From: Quercus robur
Lineage: Eukaryota; Streptophyta; Magnoliopsida; Fagales; Fagaceae
Length of the DNA stretch: 64,000 nt
Assembly: GCF_932294415.1 (NCBI RefSeq)
Contig: NC_065543.1
Coordinates: 41,562,277-41,626,276, forward strand
Direction of reading: 5' to 3'
Of the stretch, positions 13,621 through 25,593 are shown one piece after another. Made by a program: the position numbers and the translations under genes. The notes below the pieces were generated by a model. That model ran no database searches. It saw only the letters and a program-made list of their open reading frames with translations, and was not told the origin of the DNA. Numbering within the stretch: the first letter of the stretch is position 1; every line of letters starts with the position of its first letter.

Positions 13621-14658
13621 ATGTCTAGCAGAAGGTCACGGTCGAGGCAATCTGGTGGTTCAAGGATCACTGATGATCAGATCAACGATCTTGTTTCCAA
13701 GTTGCAACAGCTTCTTCCTGAGATTCGTGATAGACGCTCTGACAAGGTATTGTATTAATTCATTGTTTTCATTTTCTTTACTTGCCTATTCTATTGGTTC
13801 TACATGTCATGTCACAGTGCATTTTTTGCTTGTTTATTAGTTTCCCTTGATATGGGTTCTTCAGTCTCCTTTTGAGCCCTTAAATTCACCTCTAATATTT
13901 ACTAATACCTAACACTTAATTATTTACTCTCACAAAAAATAAATATGGAATAATTTTAGTTAGAACATTTTTTTTTACCTTCCTTACAAAAACTGGAGAG
14001 GAAAAACTTGAATCCAAATTCTCTTAACGAGAGAGATTAGACAATATCATTGAGTTTTGAAACTCTTGACTAGTTATGTCATATTCTCTATAGAAAAGAG
14101 ATTCGACAATCATTAATTGAACCCATAAGACTTTTGACTAATTAAGCATACTTAGATGTAACTTTAAAATTAATGCTTGACATAGAAGTCATTGATCCAC
14201 AAAATGAGAGATTTTTAATTACCTCAAAGTTTTTCTTCATTTTAGCTGCCACTTGCCACACTTGCTACTAGCTAGATATAAACAACCATAGTTTTTTTTT
14301 TTTTTTTTTATTGAATTAATTACAACCATTTTTTTTGTTTTTTTGTTGCTATACTTGGAAGTGTTTATTACTTTATTTATGGCTACATTAAATTGATTGA
14401 ATTGAATGTATAATGAGTGTACTTGCTTCTTTGTTTTTTTGTTCATGGAGTGTGTCACTGTGAATGTATTAACTAATTCAGCATGCATTTATGACTATCT
14501 ATGTGCAGGCTTCAGCTGCCAATGTGTTACAGGAGACGTGCAACTATATTAGAAACTTGCATAGAGAGGTTGATGATCTAAGTGAGCGACTGTCTGAGCT
14601 ATTGGCTACTACAGACACTGCCCAAGCTGCTATAATTAGGAGTTTACTTATGCAGTAA
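13621..14658 (+). CDS. PRE/KIDARI-type atypical (non-DNA-binding) bHLH protein
   Basis: Two exons, 13621-13746 and 14509-14658, joined across a 762-bp GT-AG intron in phase 0, encode 91 residues. The protein starts [12 protein letters not shown] and ends in IIRSLLMQ, hallmarks of the PACLOBUTRAZOL RESISTANCE (PRE/ILI1/BANQUO) family. The wording of the ends is closest to PRE6/KIDARI. Helix 1 is around residues 17-35, the loop around 36-43 and helix 2 with a leucine-rich stretch around 44-75. The basic region lacks the Glu/Arg pattern needed for E-box contact. Family members act in the nucleus, dimerise with other HLH proteins such as IBH1, HFR1 or PAR1, and promote cell elongation in gibberellin, brassinosteroid and light responses. 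The 91-residue length is normal. The ATG was chosen because it gives the conserved N-terminus; the upstream in-frame extension begins at TTG and encodes leader sequence. Confidence 0.95.
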
Positions 14659-15639
14659 AGCTAGCTAATTAAGGGAAAAAAAATTAAGGCTAGATTAGCA
14701 GTTCACTTATGCTAGCTACGTACCCTTCTGCTTTTGTACTCCTCTTTCTAGGTTTCGTTACAAGATCACTAGAATGTAGCAGTTGAACTATTAATCTTCT
14801 TTTTTTTTCGCAAAGCTATGTTTGAAAATATAATAAATGGTACTCTCAGCTTTCACAAATTAATTGTCATTGACAGATTTAAATATGCAAGCAAATTAAA
14901 AGCCTACGTTAATGAAATTATTCGCGTGTAGCGTAAACTATACGATTGATTGAAATTAAAAATTTAAAATAATAGAATATGAAACTTTTTAATTTTTTTA
15001 TTGGTAAGTTACACAAATACTTGGTGGATATACGAATCCATACCAACTCGTGAGATTCCAACTCGTTCTCACAAGAGGTACCATTAATAATGTGAACTAA
15101 ACCTTAGATGAAGCTTTTACATTGTTGGTCTTTCTGATTAGATTTAATCAATGTAAACCCTATTTTTAACGACTTCGGGTTAGATGAAGATATAATAATT
15201 AGAGGACAATGATTACTTGACAGAAAGGTAACTCAAAGAATATCCCCGAGTTGTATAAGGTCCCAAAAGAAAATGACTTTTTTGTTAGAACCTTTCAAGT
15301 TTTCCTTAATAAAGAATGTATAAGAAATTATTGAAATGTTACAAGTGTTACTTTCAAAAAATTACAAAATAGTGTAGTTACTAAGTTATTAAACCACGCG
15401 TATCACACTCACTAATACTTAAGAATTTGATTGCCACATCTTACAATTGACACCACTACAAATGATTACATAATCTTATAGCTTAAAAGTACTAAAAGTT
15501 GTTGTACCTTACCATCACTTAAAGAAGGCATATATGTACTTGAATTTGACCAAGATATATTTAATTTACACTCTAAGCCCTTTTATTATTGCTCAATTAC
15601 TACAAAGCCAAAACTCTAGCTAGTTTCTTTTTTTTTTAG
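14659..15639. other. Downstream region of the PRE gene, then intergenic DNA
   Basis: The first 200 bp are probably the 3' UTR; AATAAA-like signals occur near 14830. The rest is AT-rich with no gene or element I can support. Confidence 0.5.
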
Positions 15640-16060
15640 GACAAAATTTAGTTATAAAATTGGTTGTAGTCTTAGGTTACAATCTTACTTAATATCTTTT
15701 TATTGGAGGTGAATTTTGATAAATCAACTATTGGATTACACATTTTTCTAATATCATCCTTACTTGCAAAATTTTAAAAAAATTAAAAATCAATAACTAT
15801 ATTATCAATAAATTTTTTAAATTGCAGGTTTTTATAATTTAAAATTATGAATAAAATATAAGCTTATAGATCATATAGGAAATAATATCTTATTGACACA
15901 AAATTTGACATGTGTATTAAGAGCATAAAGAACATATAATTCAATGATTAGATTTTCAAAATATGTAGTAATATTTATTTTATTGAGTGAGTTTGTAGCC
16001 TTAAGCTACAATCAATTTTGTAGCTTTAAGCTACAATCAATTTTGTAGCTAAACTTTGTC
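15640..16060. mobile_element. MITE with about 45-bp terminal inverted repeats
   Basis: The left end GACAAAATTTAGTTATAAAA and the right end (reverse complement GACAAAGTTTAGCTACAAAA) match over about 45 bp with a few mismatches. The interior is AT-rich and non-coding. Near the right end a 24-bp block with CTTAAGCTACAATC is duplicated in tandem. Related copies lie at 47604-48671 (interrupted), about 54385-54690, 56240-56450 and 57119-57430. The superfamily is not certain because no clear target duplication is seen. Confidence 0.75.
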
Positions 16061-16912
16061 ATTTTTTTAATTTTGAGATAGTTCTGTAATTAGGGCGGTG
16101 AGATTTGAACATGAATATTTTCGTTAAGAACACTAAAAAGTAACAATTGACAACAAGACTCGTAACAACGTTAACTCTAGATAGTTTCATAACTACATCA
16201 CAATGAAAATAATTTAGTTTTAGTCCCTACTCTTCTTCTTGCTGAGAGTATGGGTAACCCTACATAAAAGCTGCATAAAGAGTTTACTTTTTACAATTTT
16301 ACTCCATTAACAATTTGCAATTTGCAAGTAAGAAATCATTGGATATGGAAACCATTCATTCGTGAAGAGAGGGTTCCATCACTAGATTTTGCATATTTGT
16401 GGGATCGAAGTATGTAGATCCATGCTACAATATTGACTTCGCAAAGTAATTGACGTGATCAATTTTGAATGCAGGACAAGGGGTCATGATGAGATAACTA
16501 TATATGCAATTCAATTTGATGAGTGCGTCTGGTTTGATTTGAACTACGTACCAAACTCAGCAATTAATCTTGTCCAACTTTGAAATGCTGTGAAATATAA
16601 TAAACCAACGATGCACAAATAAAAGAAGTACTAAATAGATAAAGTACTCAAAACAGGCAAATGAAAATGTCGCAATGAGAGACAAAATTAGGTGAATTAG
16701 ATCTATGCCATACCCAACCATTTTTGTTATTAACCAAATCATCAAGTTTAAAAAAAAAATAAATGGATCCAAATTTTTATTCGGATTAAATATTACAAAT
16801 TTAAAAATTTATTTAATACTATAGATAATTTTTTTTTAAAAAAATTAAATTTAAATGACAGTAATACTATTTAGTATTTACAATTTTTAAATACAATAAA
16901 TTGAATTTTAGC
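16061..16912. other. Intergenic DNA, no gene seen
   Basis: AT-rich sequence ending at the TTAGC target site of element A (16908-16912). The small open frame at 16557-16772 has no recognisable domain. Confidence 0.5.
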
Positions 16913-17669
16913 TGTGGGGTCCAATAATTTATGGGTCCGGCCCACACGCTTATGGGAAGCCCACCGGTCTTTAACTGAAGGAGGCCAGGGCCCAAGCTCG
17001 AAACTAGGAAACATAAAAATAGCCCGAAGACACAGCCGAGGACGGTTTCGTCCTCGGCAGGCCCAAAATCTCAAGGATAGGAATGAAACACGAGTACGCT
17101 AGAAAGATCAGAAAATATCCTGGGGAAGTTGTCTTTAATACCCTTCCCTAACATGACACTGCCCCTAACAGAGCCGGGATCTTAGGCTTTATGGATCATC
17201 TACAGTAATTTTGGGATTAAATTGATGGGACAGATATCTGTCCTGGAAAGATCGACCTTACACGTGGACGGGGAACAACAAACGTAGGCTAGTATAAAAG
17301 GAAAGATAAACTAATAAGGAAGGGGACTCTCCCATTTAGCTTCTAAAAAAAGACTTGATGAAAGAGAATGTCTGGAGAATATACGCCGGACATCACCTAA
17401 AAACCCGCCGACGGGTAACCGAGGACAACACCATCGCTTCTCGGACAGGATCCGAGGAGTCAAATCCTCCTAGACGCAAGATTGATGGGCCTAAACATCC
17501 AGCCCAAAGCATCATCTCATGTTGGTTCACCTAAAGTCCGGCCCGAAATGTCATCCTGTGACCCAACGCTGGCCTTTTAACCCCACTCTCTACAAATATT
17601 ATTGTGAGGGACTTTCCGTGTGCGAGCCCAACATCATCGTTGGGCCGTTAAAGATTTTGTGTCCTTACA
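16913..17669 (+). repeat. Element A 5' LTR
   Basis: 757 bp, TG...CA ended. It contains TATAAAAGG near 17293 preceded by CTAG, probably the element's promoter. The short open frames inside are on LTR sequence and recur in the 3' LTR; they are not genes. Confidence 0.93.
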
Positions 17670-17900
17670 ATTGGCGCCGTCTGTGGGAAAGGCTTGCGCG
17701 TTGGCGTAGGAGGTGTTTGAGTCAACTCTCTAGCCAGCTGAGGTTTGTGGGATTCCCTCCATCTCCGGCGACATGCCGTCGTTGCTCCGACCCGAATTTT
17801 TGCTAGGGGCTACGCCCTGCAGTGTCAACAGCGCGGACAGCTCCAGGGGCTTCCGGCTTCAGGCCAAATCCCCCCCGCCACGGTCTAAGGGCTGATCTCT

Positions 17901-18371
17901 TACAAGTAATGGACAGAACCAAGGCCTTGCATGGTCCTCGGACCCAAGCCTGTGGGGAAACCAAGTACAAAAAAGAGATCTTACAAGTAATGGACAGAAC
18001 CAAGGCCTTGCATGGTCCTCGGACCCAAGCCTGTGGGGAAACCAAGTACAAAAAAGAGATCTTACAAGTAATGGACAGAACCAAGGCCTTGCATGGTCCT
18101 CGGACCCAAGCCTGTGGGGAAACCAAGTACAAAAAAGAGATCTTACAAGTAATGGACAGAACCAAGGCCTTGCATGGTCCTCGGACCCAAGCCTGTGGGG
18201 AAACCAAGTACAAAAAAGAGATCTTACAAGTAATGGACAGAACCAAGGTCTTGCATGGTCCTCGGACCCAAGCCTGTGGGGAAACCAAGTACAAAAAAGA
18301 GATCTTACAAGTAATGGACAGAACCAAGGCCTTGCATGGTCCTCGGACCCAAGCCTGTGGGGAAACCAAGT
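17901..18371. repeat. 81-bp minisatellite, six units, in element A
   Basis: TACAAGTAATGGACAGAACC recurs at 17901, 17982, 18063, 18144, 18225 and 18306, exactly 81 bp apart and almost identical. Each unit contains GGTCCTCGGACCCAAGCC. Because 81 is a multiple of three and the unit has few stops, long open frames run through it on both strands (17803-18438 and 17822-18433). They are by-products of the repeat and have no start, domain or codon evidence. Confidence 0.95.
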
Positions 18372-18689
18372 ACACAAAGGCGCCATCGGAGTTCCCTAAC
18401 TCCCAGTCGATTGCTCGGATGGAATATTTATAAATCATCAGCCTTGGACGATATTCACGCGCTTATCACAGAATATCCAACTGATATCCCGGTTAGTTTC
18501 TTAAGTTTGATTTATTACAAGTTATCGATATAATGCCTGATAGTGCTGTCAGACGAGAGTTGATTAGATTATGCTTCAAAGTAGCTTTATCACAAATATT
18601 CTCAAAGCAACACATACATAGAGCACATTCGTTCACAAAGTTGTGTGGCCCACTAGATCAACGCTTAAAACATGTAAATCAATTTCCAT

Positions 18690-19345
18690 TTTTATTACGA
18701 TGAAGAAATAGTACAGTGTACAAACGAAAAGCTGGAGTCAGCCTACGTCAGAGCTTACTACCTAAGCAAGAAAAAGAAAAATACAAGAAAGAAAAAAGAA
18801 AAATACAAGAAAGCTGGAGAAAGCCGAGGAGGTATGTCGGAGGAAAGGTTGGCCACAGCTCCGAGACCTTATTCTTCCCCCACACCTTTACCTGCCCATA
18901 ACTCAGGCAGCCAAAAAGACCCAACTTGAACCTGACACCGTTGAAGAAAAGGTGCAGGGAGTTGGAGGTGGTGGGGCTTTCTCTAAATATACGCCTACCG
19001 CAAAGCAGAGGCGCTGATGGAGGAAAACCCTTCTTCTGCCGCACCAAAACTCTGGCATGGACAGAACCTGCTTCGGATTTTGACTAAAAGAGGGGAAGAT
19101 TCCTTTCCCCCTCGGTGGAGATGGAGTACTCTCCTGAACTTGTGCTTCCTGAGCCCATACCTTACTGTTATAAGCCTCATGAAGACATGACGCCTCTGCG
19201 GCGGAAGTTCTTTCTTCCCAACCCTCGCTTTCGACATGTTATGCCAAGAAAGGAGAGCTCCGGGTATGGAAAGCGTGATGTGGGAGAAAACTAAAAGACT
19301 GGGTGTATATATAAAGCAACCCTCTCTCCCTCCTATTTATTTGAA
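18690..19345 (-). promoter_or_regulatory. Antisense module 2 of element A (putative transcription unit)
   Basis: Read on the minus strand, this region has TATA-like boxes (TTCAAATAAATAGG, 19332-19345, and TTTATATATAC, about 19306-19316), the ORF at 19237-18995, and an AATAAA signal at 18696-18691. The same order and spacing occur in element B on its antisense strand (27297-27930). Conservation between two elements supports a real unit opposed to the retrotransposon's own transcript. Transcription itself is inference. Confidence 0.5.
18995..19237 (-). CDS. Conserved antisense ORF 2 of element A (unknown function)
   Basis: This 80-residue ORF starts with ATG and reads against the direction of element A. 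It begins MSKARVGKKELPPQRRH, continues with a basic VRYGLRKHKFRRVLH segment and LLVKIRSRFC, and ends in ISASALR. Element B encodes the same protein at 27401-27658 with the same start, one extra residue near position 12 and mostly conservative differences. The protein is strongly basic and has no membrane segment or domain I recognise. It resembles part of antisense ORF 1 around the shared KIRSR segment. Expression is unproven. The opposite strand is also open over part of it, so either strand could be the constrained one. Confidence 0.45.
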   Translation of the reverse strand: MSKARVGKKELPPQRRHVFMRLITVRYGLRKHKFRRVLHLHRGGKESSPLLVKIRSRFCPCQSFGAAEEGFSSISASALR

Positions 19346-19620
19346 AAGACAAGATAGTGACAGTCAACTCCCGCGGCGTCCCAAGGAGCGCTACAGACAA
19401 AGTGGTCTTGGCTCAACTTCCAACGCCAACTGCAGCCAAAAGACTGAAGGAGCCTCGTAAAGGCGCGCCTCGATCTTTGGGGCGTCAGAAAAGTACTGCA
19501 TGGCCAGAGGTTGCAAAAATATCTCTTAATCCGCGGGCTCATTGAATTCGCGACCCAGGCCCGTTTTGCATAAAGGCCCAGGGACACCCTGTTCGGCACC
19601 TCGGGAAATGCCTAATGAAA

Positions 19621-20190
19621 GGGAAAACCAAGTACTGATGCAGACGTTGGTCTTAGACAGAACCAAATGCTTGCATGGTCCTCGGACTCAAGCTAAAAGG
19701 GAAAACCAAGTACTGACGCAGACGTTGGTCTTGGACAGAACCTAAGGCTTGCATGATCCTCGGACCCAGGCTAAAAGGGAAAACCAAGTACTAATGCGGA
19801 CATTGGTCTCGGACAGAACCTAAGGCTTGCATTGTCCTCGGACTCAAGCTAAAAGGGAAAACCAAGTACTGACGCAGACGTTGGTCTTGGACAGAACCTA
19901 AGGCTTGCATGATCCTCGGACCCAGGCTAAAAGGGAAAACCAAGTACTAATGCGGACATCGGTCTCGGACAGAACCTAAGGCTTGCATTGTCCTCGGACT
20001 CAAGCTAAAAGGGAAAACCAAGTACTGATGCAGACATCGGTCCCGGACAGAACCTAAGGCTTGCATGGTCCTCGGACTCAAGCTAAAAGGGAAAACCAAG
20101 TACTGATGCAGACATCGGTCCCGGACAGAACCTAAGGCTTGCATGGTCCTCGGACCCAAGCTAAAAGGGAAAACCCAGTACCGATAAAGA
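19621..20190. repeat. 78-bp minisatellite in element A
   Basis: GGGAAAACCAAGTACT recurs from 19621 every 78 bp (19621, 19699, 19777 and on), giving about seven full units to about 20190, followed by two degraded ones to about 20300. Units alternate between small variants, which suggests amplification of two-unit (156-bp) blocks. The core GACAGAACCTAAGGCTTGCA with GTCCTCGGAC matches the 81-bp array of this element and the 80-bp array of element B. Confidence 0.9.
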
Positions 20191-20692
20191 CCCAAGTCTC
20201 GGACTCAAGCCTAAAGGGAAAAAGTCAAGTACATAAGATAAAACGCATAAGTCTTGAACAACACCCAGGTTTTGCAAAGTCCTCGGACTCAGGCTGCTTA
20301 GGAAATCAACTGCCCGAACGAAGAAATTTCTCGGCTTAAATACTGGAAAGGGTTAAGTCTCGCGTATCATGAAAATAGCAGAACAACCTAATGATCGTCA
20401 ACCTAAAGAGGCCCTTTATCCGGTGGGTAACACGTCCTCGGATAGCTACTTCTTACATCTTATCGAAGCATTTAATACACATCACGGCTAATTTTAAGAT
20501 AAGTCTCATTCCTCATTGGTCGGATTGCCATGTTGAATAATAATTTTGTTAAAGTTATCGTGACATCTTTTTAGGAACGAATACCTTGGCCTTAGTTATT
20601 ATTGATTCAAATGCTATACTATTATGCCGAGCAGCGCTTTCACATTTGTTAAAATATATAGACAAAACATACGAAATAGAGTAACAATCACT

Positions 20693-21401
20693 TTTATTAA
20701 TATGAAAAATTGTTACAACATACAAGGAAGGGCTTAAACAAGCCTATACAAAAAAAATTTGAGCTGCTAAAACAGTAACGACATCCATAACACAAGTAAG
20801 TAAACCATCAAGTGTCTTCTGAACTCGCCTTCAAAATCTCTCTGAAATCTATGCCTCAGAACCGTTCATATCAGGAGAAGATCCTTATACAAAAATAATG
20901 AAGGAGAAGGAAGAAGAATTAGAAGACATGGAAGCACTTCAGCAAGCTCTTGTCACTGAAGAATGCAAGGGAAAAAGAAGATGGAGGACATGAGCGGGAA
21001 GGAGGAGAAGAAGAGGGAAGCAATGAAAAGAAAGTAAAAGGAGCAAAAGAGGGAGAAGGGGAGCCTTATTAGATATGCTCATGAGAGAGTGGATGGAGAT
21101 GACAAGGGAGGTTTCCGACTCAGTCACACCAGAAATGGGGTGTGACGAGTCCCTACTTCGGATTTTGGCTAAAAGAATGGGGAGGCAAATCTTAAGCCTC
21201 CGCTATCCTTGCCCCGACCGAGCCATCTCAAGTTTTGTCAGGACATGGTATTTCTGGGAAAAAAATGATTTGTTCATGGTGGATTACTATGAGAGAAGTA
21301 TTATGGAATAGGAAGTAACCGGATGGAGGAAGTGGATTCTGAGAAGAACGTGAGGGATTCAGATATGAGAGGGTCACCCTCAGTCTTCTCTCTTTATATA
21401 G
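20693..21401 (-). promoter_or_regulatory. Antisense module 1 of element A (putative transcription unit)
   Basis: On the minus strand there is a TATA box TATATAAAG (21401-21393), a leader, an ATG at 21277 and an AATAAA signal at 20698-20693. Element B has the same layout at 25594-26447. The sequence of the TATA and poly(A) regions is conserved between the two elements. Confidence 0.5.
20939..21277 (-). pseudogene. Broken antisense ORF 1 of element A
   Basis: The ATG at 21277 corresponds to the start of the ORF at 25717 in element B. In A the frame meets a TAG at 21205-21203, where B has a tryptophan codon. Beyond it the frame reopens (start at 21127) through a leucine-rich segment to a stop at 20939. 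A short KIRSRDS segment is shared with B. Function is unknown. The copy could not give the full product without reinitiation. Confidence 0.4.
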
Positions 21402-21736
21402 GGAACGAAGAAGGGGGTATGCAACGCACTCAGATCCCCAGGGGAATCCAGAGTATAACGCGCCGCTTCGTTCCCCCACACCATCAGTAACCGTCGCATC
21501 TGGGAAGCCTCGTAAATGGGAAGGCATTAAAGACACGCTGCAGATAACCACGCAGCATAACGGCAACGTGCGTAAATCCAGGAAAAACGGCTCGTAGACC
21601 GGTGCGTTCCTTGTAGAGAGGAAGAGTCGCCAGAGTTGATCAAGATCCGAAGAAAGTGAACGGCAATAAGGGCTTGACATCATCAAAATCCACCTGTCCT
21701 ACCATGATGTTGGACAGCAGGATTTTGAGGAGCTAA

Positions 21737-22493
21737 TGTGGGGTCCAATAATTTATGGGTCCGGCCCACACGCTTATGGGAAGCCCACCGGTCTTTAACT
21801 GAAGGAGGCCAGGGCCCAAACTCGAAACTAGGAAACATAAAAATAGCCCGAAGACACAGCCGAGGACGGTTTCGTCCTCGGCAGGCCCAAAATCTCAAGG
21901 ATAGGAATGAAACACGAGTACGCTAGAAAGATCAGAAAATATCCTGGGGAAGTTGTCTTTAATACCCTTCCCTGACATGACACTGCCCCTAACAGAGCCG
22001 GGATCTTAGGCTTTATGGATCATCTACAGTAATTTTGGGATTAAATTGATGGGACAGATATCTGTCCTGGAAAGATCGACCCTACACGTGGACGGGGAAC
22101 AACAAACGTAGGCTAGTATAAAAGGAAAGATAAACTAATAAGGAAGGGGACTCTCCCATTTAGCTTCTAAAAAAAGACTTGATGAAAGAGAATGTCTGGA
22201 GAATATACGCCGGACATCACCTAAAAACCCGCCGACGGGTAACCGAGGACAACACCATCGCTCCTCGGACAGGATCCGAGGAGTCAAATCCTCCTAGACG
22301 CAAGATTGATGGGCCTAAACATCCAGCCCAAAGCATCATCTCATGTTGGTTCACCTAAAGTCCGGCCCGAAATGTCATCCTGTGACCCAACGCTGGCCTT
22401 TTAACCCCACTCTCTACAAATATTATTGTGAGGGACTTTCCGTGTGCGAGCCCAACATCATCGTTGGGCCGTTAAAGATTTTGTGTCCTTACA
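21737..22493 (+). repeat. Element A 3' LTR
   Basis: 757 bp, equal in length to the 5' LTR and differing at four positions that I counted. It is followed directly by the TTAGC target duplication. Confidence 0.93.
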
Positions 22494-24616
22494 TTAGCTA
22501 TTAAATAAACTCTCATAGTTAGGATCCTTAATACTACTATTACTATTAAGTATTAACTATTATTAAATTAAATTAAAAAGCTAATTACTTAGTTAATGGT
22601 TCTGTTTCACTTGATTATTTATCAAAAAAAAATTAAAAATGCTTCTGGATGTATAAATTTTGCCCCAAGTTACTACTCCTTCCACAACGAGCCCAATTGA
22701 TATGTTCTCCTCAAATGGCAAATATTACTTGGGCCATTTCCCTATCAACCAGAGCCATGTTTGACGGAATTGGAAGCCTATTCAATCAGAATTCAGAAGT
22801 TAATATTGGGCTTGGTGACCCAATTGATCGGAATCTGTGTTTTTTTAAAAAAAAAAAAAAAAACAGATTCTGACTTTGGCTGGTCAAAAAATGGATTCTT
22901 TTTCGGAATTTTCAAGCATCTTCTTTTGCGTATTGAACCCACAAGCTGTGAGATAACCATTACATATATCGGGTGCATATTGGAGAAATACAATTGGTGA
23001 TAAAAAAAACAACAAAAAAGTAATTGACGAGCAAAGGTTTAGAGGCATGAAATATTATCGTGCTTAGGCAATATTTGCTTTGACTAAAATTGATGCTAAA
23101 GAGGGAGTTATTGCAAATTTATCTTTAAAATACAACTAAGTAAAAAAATTTACGAATAACAATCTTGCCACTTCGAATTTTTTGTTGTTGAATTTCCATA
23201 AAAATGGTGAAAAGTAACATCACTATTCACTCAAAATACACATTTGGAGACACAACCTGGTTATATTTAATACTAAAAAAAATGTTTACAAGATTTTACT
23301 AGCTGTTTAAGACACTTTAAAATAGTTGTATAGTTGTATGCAACTTTCTACAAAGTAACTTTTTTTCAGACTTACAATCAATTGACCTTCAATGATTCGA
23401 TGGATTGCCTACTATCGAGGCAAGGATCTAGCAAACAAAAAGGTTAGAAGATACAAAGGCTCTGATCAATTGACTATAATTGAGATGGCTTGATTGTTTA
23501 GGGTATATAGGAGTCAAGAGCCTTAAACAAAAATATGACAAGTTGTAAATGTCCAATGATAAAGTTACATTTGTCAACTCAGTACTTTTTATATTTATTA
23601 GACAAACAGTTGTGTGAATTAAAAATAACATATCAACTTAGTAATTGTGAAATTTATCATAAAAATGGTTATGTATATGGTAGACTGTGAGTGGTGAAAA
23701 AAAAGTGCTACAATTATTGCAAATCAGAAAGTCTGTAATCCTATCTTGTATTAATTTGGGCATCAAGGATAATGAGCACTCAATTATCAAAAATTTTGTT
23801 TGGGCATTTCTTTTTGTTTCTATTGAGATTGCTCTTGAAATTTTCTTTCACGTCTAAGTCTTAGAAGAATGTAAGCCTATAAATTTTTTCAAGGTATGAT
23901 AGAACATAGGGGTGAATATTGATGAATAATGTGGGGGTTAGTTGTTTTTCAGTGAGAATTTTATATGGTATGCGTTTTCAAGAAGATTCTTAATGGAATT
24001 TTCAACAACTAGTTTTTACTTCTACACTGATCCTGATAATGTTTATAAGCATTGTTCTTGTATAGAACTAACTGAGATTTTGCTCGTTGTGTGGTACAAT
24101 TTATTATTAGTTTTCTCTAATATTTCAATAATTTTTGTCAAAAATCTTCTAGTTTAATTAGTTGTCATCTCATAATATTTCCAACAAAGATATCCAAGGT
24201 TTAAATCCCCGGCCCGGCCCGAACTATTGATGTATTAAAAAAAATATTTCAATAATTTTCCTTGTAAAAAATTGCAATATTTGGTTATTTTATAGACAAA
24301 ATAGAAAAATACTAAGAGTAATGTAGTAATTTTATCATACTATATATGTGTGTGTTTACAAATTTAAAATTGCATGATATAGTGGCTAGTATTGGTAGGC
24401 ATGTTTCATGCCTACTAAAAAAATGCAAATATCTTTCAATTATTATTATTATTTTTACATTCTTGATTGTGTATTACTAAATTTATTTTTCTTTTTCTTT
24501 TTTGTTGGACATTGTTTCAATTGTTGTAAAAACAACTAAATTTGAGTAAGAATACCATATTTTAAATAAATTGTTTCTCACATAAAGAAATTTTAAAAAG
24601 GAATTGTTTCTAATAT
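22494..24616. other. Host DNA between elements A and B
   Basis: AT-rich with no supportable gene. An A-run lies at 22847-22862. At about 24160-24240 there is a SINE-like scrap with a B-box-like GGTTTAAATCCCC. The stretch ends with the AATAT target site of element B (24612-24616). Confidence 0.5.
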
Positions 24617-25256
24617 TGTAGGGACACGTTTCGCGACGAACCGCAGTAGAGTTGGGTTCGCACGTGAAAGGGCCCAAACAATATCATTTGTAGAGAGTGG
24701 ATTCGAAAGGCTAGGCCTTAGTTACCCAGTGGTGGTTCTGGTGGTGTTCATATGTGATTTAAGCGCTTTCACCCTTGGAGCCTTTCTTCTGGAGGTAGAC
24801 TGGGAGCCTTTTTTTTCTTGGCCAGTCGTCCCCGCCCCCCCTCTATATTATTTATTTTTTCTTTTATACTAGTCTGCATTCATTTTCCTTCGTCCACGTG
24901 TAGGGTCGACATTTCCAAGACTGATACTTGTCCTGTCAATCCCAACCCAAAGTTGTTGGGAGTGGTTAATAAAGTTAAAGGATAAGGCTCTGTTAGGCGC
25001 AGAGATATGCATAGGGAAGATGGTCAAGGCAGCCTTTCCTAGATATTTTAGATTTCCCTTCAAACATGTCCCTTTACCGTTTTGCCCCTCTTCTTGGTGG
25101 ATCTTTGGGTCAGCCGAGGACTGCACTGTCCTCGGCTGCTTCTCCGGGCCAATTGGGCCTTATTATTCTTGAGCTCGGGCCATGACCTATTTCGGCTTAG
25201 GCCTTTGAACTCTCCATCAGCAAGTGGGCCTAGCCCATCAATTATTGGACCCCACA
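24617..25256 (-). repeat. Element B 3' LTR
   Basis: 640 bp; on the minus strand it starts TGTGGGG and ends CCCTACA. The polypurine-like tract lies next to it at 25257-25270. Confidence 0.92.
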
Positions 25257-25593
25257 ATAGCCCCTCAAAACCCTGCTGTCCGACATCATGGTTGGAGAGG
25301 GGGGTTTTGGTAATACCGAGTCTTTATTATGGCTCATTTAATTCATCCCTTGACTGGTGCTGGCGAATCTTCACCTGCCCAGGGAATGTACCGGCCTACA
25401 AGACGTTTCCCTTGATTTGCGCACGATGCGTTTATGCCGTTTGGTTATCTGAAGCGCGTCTTTAATGTCTTCCCTTTACGAGGCCTCCCAGATTCAACGG
25501 TTTTTGATGGCGTGGGGGAATGAAACGGACGCATTCATGTTTGCAGATTTCCTTGGAGATCTGAACGTATTATGTACTCTTTTCCTCGTCCCC

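Larger units (their letters stand above)
16913..22493 (+). mobile_element. Element A: non-autonomous Ty3/gypsy-like LTR retrotransposon (LARD type)
   Basis: Two 757-bp LTRs (16913-17669 and 21737-22493) start TGTGGGGTCC and end CCTTACA. I count four differences between them (about 0.5%), so the insertion is young. A perfect 5-bp target duplication TTAGC flanks it (16908-16912 and 22494-22498). The primer-binding site TGGCGCCGTCTGTGGG starts at 17672; its first nine bases fit the 3' end of plant tRNA-Asp. A polypurine-like tract ATTTTGAGGAGCTAA sits at 21722-21736. The 4.07-kb interior has no gag, protease, RT or integrase. In order it holds an 81-bp minisatellite, antisense module 2, a 78-bp minisatellite and a degraded antisense module 1. 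Movement would need proteins from an autonomous relative. Confidence 0.93.

Noticed and set aside
17901..18371. Regular repeats that might be taken for a CRISPR array
   Set aside because: There are no unique spacers, the units are contiguous and nearly identical, and the DNA is plant nuclear sequence inside a retrotransposon.
17803..18438. Long open frames on both strands (203-211 codons) with a repeated 27-residue unit, resembling a repeat protein
   Set aside because: They are created by the 81-bp minisatellite, are open on both strands at once, and have no start context, domain or conservation in element B.
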